Program-made: the position numbers and the translations under genes
Shown here: positions 9,585 through 18,236 of the stretch, piece after piece
How positions within the stretch are numbered: position 1 is the stretch's first letter
Layout of the letters: every line of letters begins with the position of its first letter
Assembly: GCA_948144175.1 (NCBI GenBank)
Contig: CANXME010000294.1
Location: forward strand, 1 to 64,000
DNA from: Closterium sp. NIES-65
Taxonomy: Eukaryota > Streptophyta > Zygnematophyceae > Desmidiales > Closteriaceae
DNA length: 64,000 nt
Direction of reading: 5' to 3'
The notes under the pieces: generated by a model
The model's database searches: none
Told to the model about the DNA's origin: nothing
The model's input: only the letters and a program-made list of their open reading frames with translations

Positions 9585-11518
9585 GGCCACTCGGGGGGGA
9601 GGAAGCAGTTTTTCTAGGTCTCATCACAGAGGTCCAGCCTACATCACCTGTCGCAGTAACACCAACGGTTTCAGCATCACATGAGGATGAGGAGTTAACA
9701 CGGGGTGTAGAGAAGCTGCTGGAAAAAATTTCAGGGGTGTTTCCCGAGGACTTACCGGCTGGACTTCCTCCTAAGCGAGCTGCAGATCACAGGATAGAGT
9801 TGATTCCTGGATCTACCCCACCGGTTAAACCGACCTACAAGATGAGCGCAGTGGAGCTGAAGAAGCAGTTAGAGGACCTGTTAGCTAAGGAGTTCATTCA
9901 GCCTAGTTCTTCTCCGTATGCTTCTCCGGTGCTGTTCGTGCGGAAGAAGGACGGTTCTCTGCGGATGTGTGTAGATTACCGCGGGCTGAACAAGATAACA
10001 GTGAAGAACCGATACCCACTGCCACGGATAGATGAGCTGTTTGAGCGAGTTGGTGAGGCACAGTACTTCTCGAAGTTGGATCTGCGTTCGGGGTATCATC
10101 AGGTGCGGATTCAGAGTGAGGACATCCCAAAAACAGCATTCCGAACACGGTACGGTCACTATGAATTTCGAGTGTTGCCCTTTGGTCTCACCAACGCTCC
10201 AGCCACTTTCCAAGGCATGATGCAGAGCATTTTCAGTGATTTCATTGACAAGTTTTTGGTGATTTTCATTGATGAGTTGCTGGTTTACAGTCGCACTCGT
10301 GAGGAGCACCTGAAACACCTTGAGCTGGTCCTTGCACGCCTGAGTGAGCACAGATTGTATGCCAAGCGTTCCAAGTGTGAGTTTGCAAAGACCAAGCTAT
10401 CTTTCTTGGGTCATGTCATTTTACATGGGAAGCTGGAAGTAGACAACAGCAAGGTAGCAGTCCTGAAGGAGTGGAAGCAGCCGAGTACAGTGAAGGAGGT
10501 GCAGGCTTTCTTGGGGTTAGCTAACTACTACCGGCGGTTAGTGAAGGGATTTGCAGCAGTGGCAGCACCTCTGACCGATCTCTTGCGGAAGGACTCATCA
10601 TTCAGTTGGGGACCATTGCAGCAGCAAGCTTTTGAGCAGCTCAAAACTTCTCTTATTTCACCCCCTGCCCTAGCAGTACCGAATCCAGAGCTCCCATACT
10701 TCATTTGGTGTGATGCATCAGACGTTGCCCTTGGAGCAATTCTCTGCCAGGAGCAGGAAGCTGGGCTGCAGCCAATAGCCTTTGAGTCACGGAAGCTCAC
10801 TGCTGCAGAGCGCACATACCCCATTCACGAGAGAGAGGCTCTTGCTGTGGTGCATGCACTGAAGAAGTGGCGCTGTTATGTGGAGATGCAGCCCGTTACA
10901 GTCTTCACTGATCACCGAACACTGGAGTACCTGAAAACACAGTCACAGATCACACCACGGCAGGCACGATGGGTTCAGTTTTTGGAGCAGTACGTTCCCA
11001 ATCTTCAGATTGTGTACAAACCAGGGCGCTTCAATCCGGCGGATGTTCTGTCTCGGCCAGCAGCAGAGGAGCTGAATGTCGTGGGAGTGGTTACATGGGA
11101 CTGCAACTTCATCACTCGTTTCAGCCGTGGTTACAACCGTGATCAGCTGTACCAACAGAAAGCCCCCCATGACCCATCCTTTCTTTTCAGCAATCCCTTT
11201 TGGACCCGTGCAGATTCTGGTGCTGTGTGTGTACCTGATGACTCCAGGCTTCGCCAGCTGCTACTACACGAGTACCATGACAATCGGTCACACTTCGGCA
11301 GTGACAAGACGTATGCTGCCATTTCTCGTGACTACTACTGGCCTGGACTGTCCCGGAGTGTAGCAGAGTATGTTTCTTCATGTCCTACCTGTCAGGTCAA
11401 CAAGGCTCGCACCACTGCACCGGCTGGTCTGCTGCAACCATTGGAGATACCCACAGCCCCCTGGACTTGTGTTTCTCTGGATTTTATCAGACCTACCCCG
11501 CACCCCTACAGGCTTTGA
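9578..11518 (+). CDS. GypM RT, RNase H and integrase N-terminal half
   Basis: RT motifs run in order: [49 protein letters not shown], then FIDELLVYS where the family has FIDDILVYS. The codons at about 10267-10275 are ATT GAT GAG, so the second catalytic Asp is Glu. RNase H shows [24 protein letters not shown] and [10 protein letters not shown]. The integrase zinc module is [11 protein letters not shown] plus CPTCQ. The frame ends at 11516, shortly after the first core Asp (VSLDFI), because about two bases are missing near 11495. Confidence 0.9.
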   Translation: MVRPLGGEEAVFLGLITEVQPTSPVAVTPTVSASHEDEELTRGVEKLLEKISGVFPEDLPAGLPPKRAADHRIELIPGSTPPVKPTYKMSAVELKKQLEDLLAKEFIQPSSSPYASPVLFVRKKDGSLRMCVDYRGLNKITVKNRYPLPRIDELFERVGEAQYFSKLDLRSGYHQVRIQSEDIPKTAFRTRYGHYEFRVLPFGLTNAPATFQGMMQSIFSDFIDKFLVIFIDELLVYSRTREEHLKHLELVLARLSEHRLYAKRSKCEFAKTKLSFLGHVILHGKLEVDNSKVAVLKEWKQPSTVKEVQAFLGLANYYRRLVKGFAAVAAPLTDLLRKDSSFSWGPLQQQAFEQLKTSLISPPALAVPNPELPYFIWCDASDVALGAILCQEQEAGLQPIAFESRKLTAAERTYPIHEREALAVVHALKKWRCYVEMQPVTVFTDHRTLEYLKTQSQITPRQARWVQFLEQYVPNLQIVYKPGRFNPADVLSRPAAEELNVVGVVTWDCNFITRFSRGYNRDQLYQQKAPHDPSFLFSNPFWTRADSGAVCVPDDSRLRQLLLHEYHDNRSHFGSDKTYAAISRDYYWPGLSRSVAEYVSSCPTCQVNKARTTAPAGLLQPLEIPTAPWTCVSLDFIRPTPHPYRL

Positions 11519-12761
11519 CAGCATTCTTGTGGTGATTGACAAGCTGTCCAAGATGGCTCACTTCATCCCTACAACTGGCACAATGACTACTGCTGAAACT
11601 GCCAAGCTGTTTTTCACAGAGGTGGTGAGGCTACACGGACTGCCCTCAGCCATAATCAGTGACAGAGACACACGGTTCCTTAGCAACTTCTGGACTACAC
11701 TGTTTCAACTGCTGGGCACACAGATTCGACTCTCTACAGCCTACCACCCTGAAACTGACGGTCGGACAGAGCGCATGAACAGAACCTTGGAGGATGCGCT
11801 ACGCTCGTGTGTGAATTCTATGCAAACTGACTGGGATCAGCACTTGGCAGCAGTGGAGTTTGCCTACAACAGCAGCCCCAACATTGCCACGGGAGAGCCA
11901 CCGTTTCTTTTAGCTACTGGACAGCTACCACGCTCAGTCACATCCCTCCCTCACCCTCTTCATTCCCCTAACCCCACAGCAGCAGATTTCATCTCTTCTC
12001 ATCACCGCATTCTCCAACTTGCCCGAAGGAAGCTTCAGCTTGCACAAGAGCGCCAAGTTCGCTATGCCAACCAGCATAGGCGTCACACCACTTTCAGAGT
12101 TGGTGATTTGGTGCTGCTTTCAATGGCTAACCTGCCCCTGCTGAATGCTGGAACTTCTCGCAAGCTCGTACCCAGATTCGTTGGACCATTCCCCATCACC
12201 AAGGTTCTCTCACCGGTCAGCTACCGCCTTCAACTTCCTCCTCACATGACCATACACCCTGTTTTCCATGTTCACCTTCTTCGACCTTACCGTACTCCCT
12301 CTCACCCATTCCAGCCCCGCCCACCCATGTTCTCTGCCCATCCGGACCTGCATGAGGTCGAGACCATCCTCTCACACCGTGACACCCCGGTTGGCCGTGA
12401 ATACCTCATTCACTGGCGCAACACATCTGCATCTGAAGATTCATGGGAGCCATTCTCCAGCCTCAGCCATGCTCCTCGTGCCATTGGAGTGTATCTTGCC
12501 TCATTGGCACCGAGGACGGTGCCTTCAGGGAGGGGAGGTAATGTGACAAGTGGGGGCTGCACTAGAGGCAGCGTGAAGCGCACGGGAGGCGAAAGCATGC
12601 AGCAGCAGCGTGCAACTGCGAACGTGGGCAGCAAAGGGACGGAAGTGAGCAGGACGTGGGGGACCCACGTGAGAAGGGCGAAACTGAGGTTTCGTGCCTT
12701 GACTGACTTGGGGGGACTTCCGCGTGGGACAGGTGGCGAAAGTCCAGACTTGGAGGAATAG
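11495..12761 (+). CDS. GypM integrase core and chromodomain
   Basis: Downstream of the frame change near 11495 the integrase continues as [26 protein letters not shown] (second Asp) and [10 protein letters not shown] (Glu). A GPY/F-type region follows ([26 protein letters not shown]). Then comes a chromodomain, [19 protein letters not shown], at about 12400-12460, which directs integration to chromatin marks in chromoviruses. The open frame runs through the polypurine tract and about 220 bp into the 3' LTR before a stop. Confidence 0.9.
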
Positions 12762-13036
12762 AAATGTAACACGTGTGTGGGTGCAGTGAGGTGTACAAAC
12801 GTGAGTAGAAATATGGAATGCGGCTCGATGTTGGGGCTGGCCACCCGAATCGACATTCCGAGCCGCATGTCTGAATTGTAAATGTACTGTACATATAAAA
12901 ATGCATTCGTGGGAATTAGAGAGTAGTTGCTGTTTCTCTTTCTGTTTGTTCTTCCTTGCTTCTAAGGAAATTCTCTTGGGAAGAATTCTCAGCCAGAAAC
13001 AACTTGAACAAGCCCAAGTGCCGTGAGCTTGTTCCA
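12542..13036 (+). repeat. GypM 3' LTR
   Basis: 495 bp, about 99 percent identical to the 5' copy. Preceded by the purine tract AGGGAGGGGAGGTAA (12527-12541). Confidence 0.95.
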
Positions 13037-13173
13037 GCACGCCACCTTGAGTCACAGTTAAGGGTTCCGCAGGCCTATTCTTTGCTGGGCGCGAGTGACT
13101 CCTAATCTGAACCTTCGTAAGGTGGCGCCTGTTTTAGTCACATCATGCATTAGCGGCGCCGCCTTGATGAAAA

Positions 13174-13932
13174 TTACGCACACAGCGAAGCAGCTAGCTC
13201 TGCCCGCAAGCCAAAATCACTCGCTCCCATCATCTGGCTCTCCGTTGTCACGGCGCTTACAGTCACATCCCATGCTGCCGTAGAAAGATCTACTCGGCAC
13301 ACGGGGCAAGTGATCTTGTCGGCGAGCCAGTGGTCGATGCAGCTGACGTGGAACCGATGCGCGCAGGGCAAAGAGCGAACCAGATCCCTTTCGATAAAGT
13401 CACTTAAGCAAACAGTGCACTCCTTTGCCAACGCTACCCATTTCCAGCACTGCGAGTGGCACTCGCCAAAGTCTTGCGCATTTTGCGCATCGTGAGCGTC
13501 TCGCCCGTTCGCCACGCCATCCGGCGATCCCAGAGAAAGTTCAGAGCTGCCCGTCACAGCAGCTCTGTCATTGTGAATGTCAGCGGATTTTTTTCGGGCA
13601 GATTCCTTCTCCCGCGCCGTCGCAGATGATGGGAATGATTTTCCATCAGCGTCGGCGCTCCGCAGATTCGTCAACGGGCAGTTGTGTTCTGCAACGACGC
13701 TCCGAAGCTTCCCGGCACCATCGGAGTGGTTGGTAGCTGGAACGCGGCTTGCAGCGGGAGCAGCGCGATACGGTCTCACGGGGAACGACGCGAGCCGCGC
13801 GGGGTGCAGCCCCGAGGGGGTTTGAACCGGCACTGATATATTCACATTGGGTAGATTGTCGTCTAGGATCATATCAGACGCTTCGCGGTCCGCGTAGCCA
13901 GCGGCACGACGTGCCCAATTGAGAAACGACAT
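13174..13932 (-). CDS. RING-H2 finger protein, probable E3 ubiquitin ligase
   Basis: A single open frame of 252 codons. Near the C-terminus lies a complete RING-H2 domain with ligands C172, C175, C190, H192, H195, C198, C209 and C212 (CTVCLSDF, CAHRFHVSC, CPVC). Such domains bind two zinc ions and recruit an E2, so substrate ubiquitination is the likely role. The first 165 residues are polar and low in structure; I see no membrane segment. The nearest downstream feature is GypM, whose insertion at 13037 lies about 140 bp beyond the stop. The start at 13932 is the first in-frame Met. Confidence 0.8.
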   Translation of the reverse strand: MSFLNWARRAAGYADREASDMILDDNLPNVNISVPVQTPSGLHPARLASFPVRPYRAAPAASRVPATNHSDGAGKLRSVVAEHNCPLTNLRSADADGKSFPSSATAREKESARKKSADIHNDRAAVTGSSELSLGSPDGVANGRDAHDAQNAQDFGECHSQCWKWVALAKECTVCLSDFIERDLVRSLPCAHRFHVSCIDHWLADKITCPVCRVDLSTAAWDVTVSAVTTESQMMGASDFGLRAELAASLCA

Positions 13933-15496
13933 CGTGGCGCGAGACTGAGCGGATCAAGGGAAACAAATGCTTGTGGCAGGATCTTGGTCAGTAGTGCCGC
14001 CAATGATAGCACTAGTAGTGCTAGTGCTGGTAGTGCGAGTAGTAGCTAGCACGGTGTTTGTTAGTGATGCTTGACAGGTGGCTCAAGAGAGAGGAAGTCG
14101 TTAACAATTAGATTCTAAAACGTCCTGTCCCTTGAACTAAAGTGGTCGAAGGGGGACAATTTGAAGTGGTATGCGCGTTGGGAAAGGAGTGAGTCGAGCG
14201 GAGAGTGTCTTGGATCGCAAACGAATAAAACTGGTACCGCCAATCGCACGGCACATCAGGTCGTTGCCTCAAATGAGCCTGTGTAATTCGTCCTTCGGAT
14301 TCCACTACCGTGTGAGGTGTGTGGACGAAATACATTATCGCTGAGAGGGATTTTCTGTGTCGGCGACATCGGCCAATCGCCTGCTTCGCCGGGTGTGCGT
14401 GGTGTGCAGCCGAAGAGGAACATGCGCAGCCGCCTTTTTCCCGCAAGAACAGCAGTTACCAGTGTTATTCGTGGTGCTGCTACGAGGGGCAGTCTGTGGA
14501 AGGGGACGGCGAGGCGTATGGCTTGAGTCAACATTGGGTTTCTGAGATGTCTCTTGTTCTAGAGTGGTCACGAGTGAGTGGTCTGCGCGTTCGGAAATGA
14601 AAGGATGAGTCGAGCGGACAGAGCATTCTGATCGCACGCGATGAAAACTCGTGCCGCCAATCGCACAGATCGTCGCCACAAAAGAGCCTAATCTGTCCTT
14701 CCGATTCCAGAATGCGGGTGTGTGGACGAAATTCACTATCACTGAGGGGGATTTTCTGAGCTGGCGACATCGGCCAATCGCCTGCTTCTCGTGGAGCCGA
14801 CGATGACCTGCACAGCCGTCTTACGCTCTATTATCTGCAAGAACCGACCTAGCTGTCGCAGCTTGCTTCACTATTCCACAAATTAATCGAACCTGCGTCG
14901 TCTTGTGCTTGGTCGGCCTTCCCCCACTCTTGCTCGCTCCGCTGCAAGAGCTACAACTGTACAACAGTTCCAAAAGGCTCGACTCACAGTGGTGCTTGAA
15001 AGAATCCCGCTAAAGTCACACAAATAAAACAAGGATGATTTATTTCGATAGCCGGGTGTCTGGGTGTGCTGGGTGTCTGACGAAACTCGGCTGCCTTTCG
15101 TCAATGCTCGTGATTTTCGTGAAAGGTCTTGCTTATCCGCATGTTTCGAGTTTGTGGCCAGAATTAGGGACTTCGACCAAACGACGGCAGCGCGCAAAGT
15201 TCCAGTTTGTTGATTGGCTGGCTAGTTTATCCATCTCGGGTTACACAGCACCATTTTCTTGATCGGGAATGCCTTGTCCCATCGTGTTGTCTGTCACTCG
15301 CACCGCGCCCAAATTTGGAAAAGGTTCAAATTATGGTTGGTTCGTGGCTAACATAGGCTAGGCTATCAATGTTCAACGACACTGCTAAGTTTCGACCACC
15401 GACTTTCATGCGAGTCACGACCATAACTCACGCTTGCTAGTATATCAGCCGACTTTCATGCTCATGACAACCACTATCAACGTTACACTGCTCAGA
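13933..15496. other. Intergenic spacer between divergent genes, with a diverged tandem duplication
   Basis: No supportable gene. Two related blocks, about 14150-14400 and 14560-14790, share TGAGTCGAGCGGA, GCCGCCAATCGCAC, GTGTGGACGAAAT and GCGACATCGGCCAATCGCCTGCTTC-type segments in the same order, offset by about 410 bp. Because the RING gene reads left and the next gene reads right, this spacer would contain both promoters. Confidence 0.6.
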
Positions 15497-17518
15497 ATGT
15501 CTCGCCTGTATTCAGCAATCCTCCTCGTGCTCCTCTTCGCCCGAGCAGCACAGCCGATTCACGTCGCACAGCCTACTAGTACAACTACTAATTCCGGCAG
15601 CGACGCGACAAACGCTGGCTCCGAAACGTCCAACGCTCCCGCCAAGCTTGACACCTCGACATCGCCTGTGCTGCAGCCCACAGACTACCCGCTCTGTCCG
15701 TTCAGCCAGCGCCCGCCAGCGCAAACGAACGTGACATTTTCGCGGTGCAGGGACGCGGCGGAATGGTCGTGCTGCGACGACTGCATGGACATGCTCGCGG
15801 CGCTCAAAGCCGTTAGCGCCGACGAGTCGACGGTGCTCAAAGTTCTCCTTCCGTCGGTTCTGAAAACCTTGGGGGGATCAGCTGTTCGAGTGAGTTGCGC
15901 TCCGTTGTTTTTTTTTTTTTTTTTTTTTTTTGCTAAGGGCGGGTCGGGCCTAATTTGATTTCAGTCCATGATAGTGATGGGAAATTCAGTCCAAGAGCGA
16001 GACATGGTTTAACGCGTTACCCGATTCCCTCCATCTTCCCTTCCGCCTTCTTTCCGCCCCTCCGCGCCCCCTTTCCCCTCCTCCTCACACGCCGCCCTCT
16101 ACTCCACGCAGCAATGCGCGCGGTTTGTGGGCTTCGATCAGTGCAGCCAGGAACTCGAGGCGATGAATTGCGCCGTGATGTGCAACCCCGGTGCGTTTCC
16201 GATATCAATTTTCACCCCAACCTCCGGTGACATACTGATGCATAACATGTGCTTTCTAGTATACGCATGTTTTACAAGACAATTTGAAATACGGTAGTAA
16301 CCGCTGGTATCTACACTGCCTTTGTCCTTGCAGAGAGTGGAAACTATGTTGTTGCTGATTCGGAATGGTCCGGGACCTTCTCTGTATGCGATGGTTACGC
16401 ATCTTACGTTTACTCCGAATGCAAAGGCCTACCGAGTAAGTTCGACAGTACATGTGAACTGGCATCGCATTGCTCATATACCCCCGTTAGTTACCATTTG
16501 TTGTTTCTCTTTCGGATTTTTGTTTGCTTTTTTGGTCAAACTGCTTCAAACTTTCACTCACTTCGCTCGCTTTATGGTCCCCGATTCTCGTTCTCCTTTT
16601 GCCTCTCCATTACAACAGCAGCCTCCCTCCTTTATACCACCACTATCTACAGTCTAAGCCATTTTTATCACCATTGCCGCACAATGTCTTCCTCCCCGTC
16701 CTTTTTGTTCGGCATGTGACCCATCAGTGGCCACAGGAACCACATTCGGCAACCTCCTCACTAGCAAGGACGTGTTCTTCAGAGTGTTCTTCGGGTCACT
16801 TTTCAGAGCGCTAGGCGGGCGAAACATCACTGTGAACATGGCTTCAGTAAGTATGAGAATTAACAGTGAATCTGGGTGTTTTGATATGGGTAGAAAGAAG
16901 GGCCTCCAGGTAAGTACGACCTCACTACTGTGCCATGTCGAATGCACAAGGCGTTTCCCCAGGCCACGCCAAATGCACAAGGCCCCGACAGACTTGGGGG
17001 TTTACTATAGACACCATCGAGACCGCACCGCCTTCCTGTTCTGTTTCAGTTTCTTCCTTCCCCTTTCTTGGACCGACTGGGAGTTCAAATCTGGTCCAGG
17101 CGGTCTAAGGATGCATCCGACTGAAAACAGGTCTGATTTTGACTGGTCTGTTTCTGTTCTGCCTCTGTTCTGTCCCTATTTGTTTTCATTCTGCCTCCTT
17201 CAGGGCACAACCGGGTGTTACAACGGGGCCAAGCAGTACCCGCCGGTTCCTGCCTGCTGCGACCCGCTCAACGACATTCCAGGGTGCCCCTTCAAGGACA
17301 ACGCGACTTACGGCGCGTTCGTCGGTCGCAAGGTTGCTCCCACTGAGTGCAAGTCTTATGCGCAGGTGTCATCTGGAGCGTCTGACCAGTCAGGCTTGGT
17401 GTTGCCCTCGTCAGCGTCGCCGCCTGCTAAAGCTGGTGGAAGGATAAGACAGAATGCGGTGCAAATAGTTTTGACACACTTTCTCTTCTGTGTTGTGGCT
17501 CTGCTGCTGCTCTTGTAA
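15497..17518 (+). CDS. Secreted Cys-rich folate-receptor-like protein, five exons, possible GPI anchor
   Basis: Model: 15497-15889, 16112-16190, 16334-16435, 16728-16846, 17204-17518 (1008 nt, 335 aa). All introns are GT/AG and the phases agree throughout (0, 1, 1, 0). The start was chosen because MSRLYSAILLVLLFARAAQ is a clear signal peptide; in-frame Mets upstream would bury it. The Cys pattern (WSCCDDCMD, then MNCAVMCNP, then VCDGYASYVYSEC) resembles the folate-receptor/HIPL domain of plants. The C-terminus ends in a hydrophobic run (FCVVALLLLL), as in GPI-anchored proteins. Exons 2-3 recur at 53.8-54.6 kb. The fold assignment is tentative; the gene model is strong. Confidence 0.75.
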
Positions 17519-18236
17519 TATAGCTAGCTGTTGCTTTTGTTGTAGGACTAGCCCGTATTTCAAGTTTCAGGCTGGCTGGCCCCCTTTCTATTTTGTTACA
17601 GGAGCACTAGCCCCTATTCTGTGTTCAAGGGCTAGCCCCTTCATCTACGGTATTTTTATTTACCACGACTAGAAAAAATCCCAAAGTTCTAGGACTAGCC
17701 CCCCTTTCTATTTTGTTAACAGGAGTAGCCCCCTTTCTATGTTACAGGACTAGCCCTCTCTCTATTTTGTTACAAGAATACTGTATCCCTTTCTTCTGCC
17801 ACACAAAGAGCAACCCTTTGGGTTCAAAGGTAGTATTATTTTTCCCCTCAAAACGGTGACATACACATTTGACAGTGGAAGTGGCAACACCAGTACCAGC
17901 ATTGCTGAAAGATGCGCCTTATATGGTAACGGTACCACCTAAAATGAATACACTATACTCAAGAGTCACACGTCACACCAGGAAACTTATGTGGAAGCGA
18001 ATCATCACACCATCATGCAAGGCATCGTCTCCGCTTCACTTCACGAATGGCAACCGGGTTGCGAAGCACGCGCTTGAATACATTTGCCCTGTATGCTTGG
18101 AAGCAGCACAGCCACCCCCCACAGCCACTACACCACTGCTCTTCACAGCCAGGTGCCAGCTCACACCACTTGCCAGCTCACAGCAGCTGCCAGCTCAGCT
18201 CACAGCAGCTGTTAGCTCACAGCCAGCACTGCTGCC
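17519..18236. repeat. Convergent 3' regions with degenerate ACTAGCCCC repeats
   Basis: From about 17545 to 17775 the motif ACTAGCCCC followed by CTATTTTGTTACAGGA recurs about five times with irregular spacing. The rest (17790-18236) is simple CAG/CAGCT-rich sequence. No gene is seen. The stretch lies between the stops of two converging genes. Confidence 0.6.

Larger units (their letters stand above)
7695..13036 (+). mobile_element. GypM: young Ty3/gypsy chromodomain element, full length
   Basis: LTRs of 495 bp (7695-8189 and 12542-13036) flank a gypsy-ordered interior: gag, protease, RT, RNase H, integrase, chromodomain. The 5-bp duplication GCACG is present on both sides (7690-7694 and 13037-13041). 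The LTRs differ at only about three positions by eye (TGTAAC/TGTGAC, CACAGG/CACGGG, GCGCGG/GCGTGG), so insertion was recent. Despite this the coding region has several frame breaks and a changed RT active site. It was probably mobilised in trans or moved as an already defective copy. Confidence 0.95.

Noticed and set aside
15035..15262. Short plus frame upstream of the folate-receptor-like gene
   Set aside because: No domain, no similarity to neighbours, ordinary length for chance at this composition.
15907..15931. T tract as a terminator
   Set aside because: It lies in intron 1 of the folate-receptor-like gene just after a GTGAGT donor, and recurs in the second copy.
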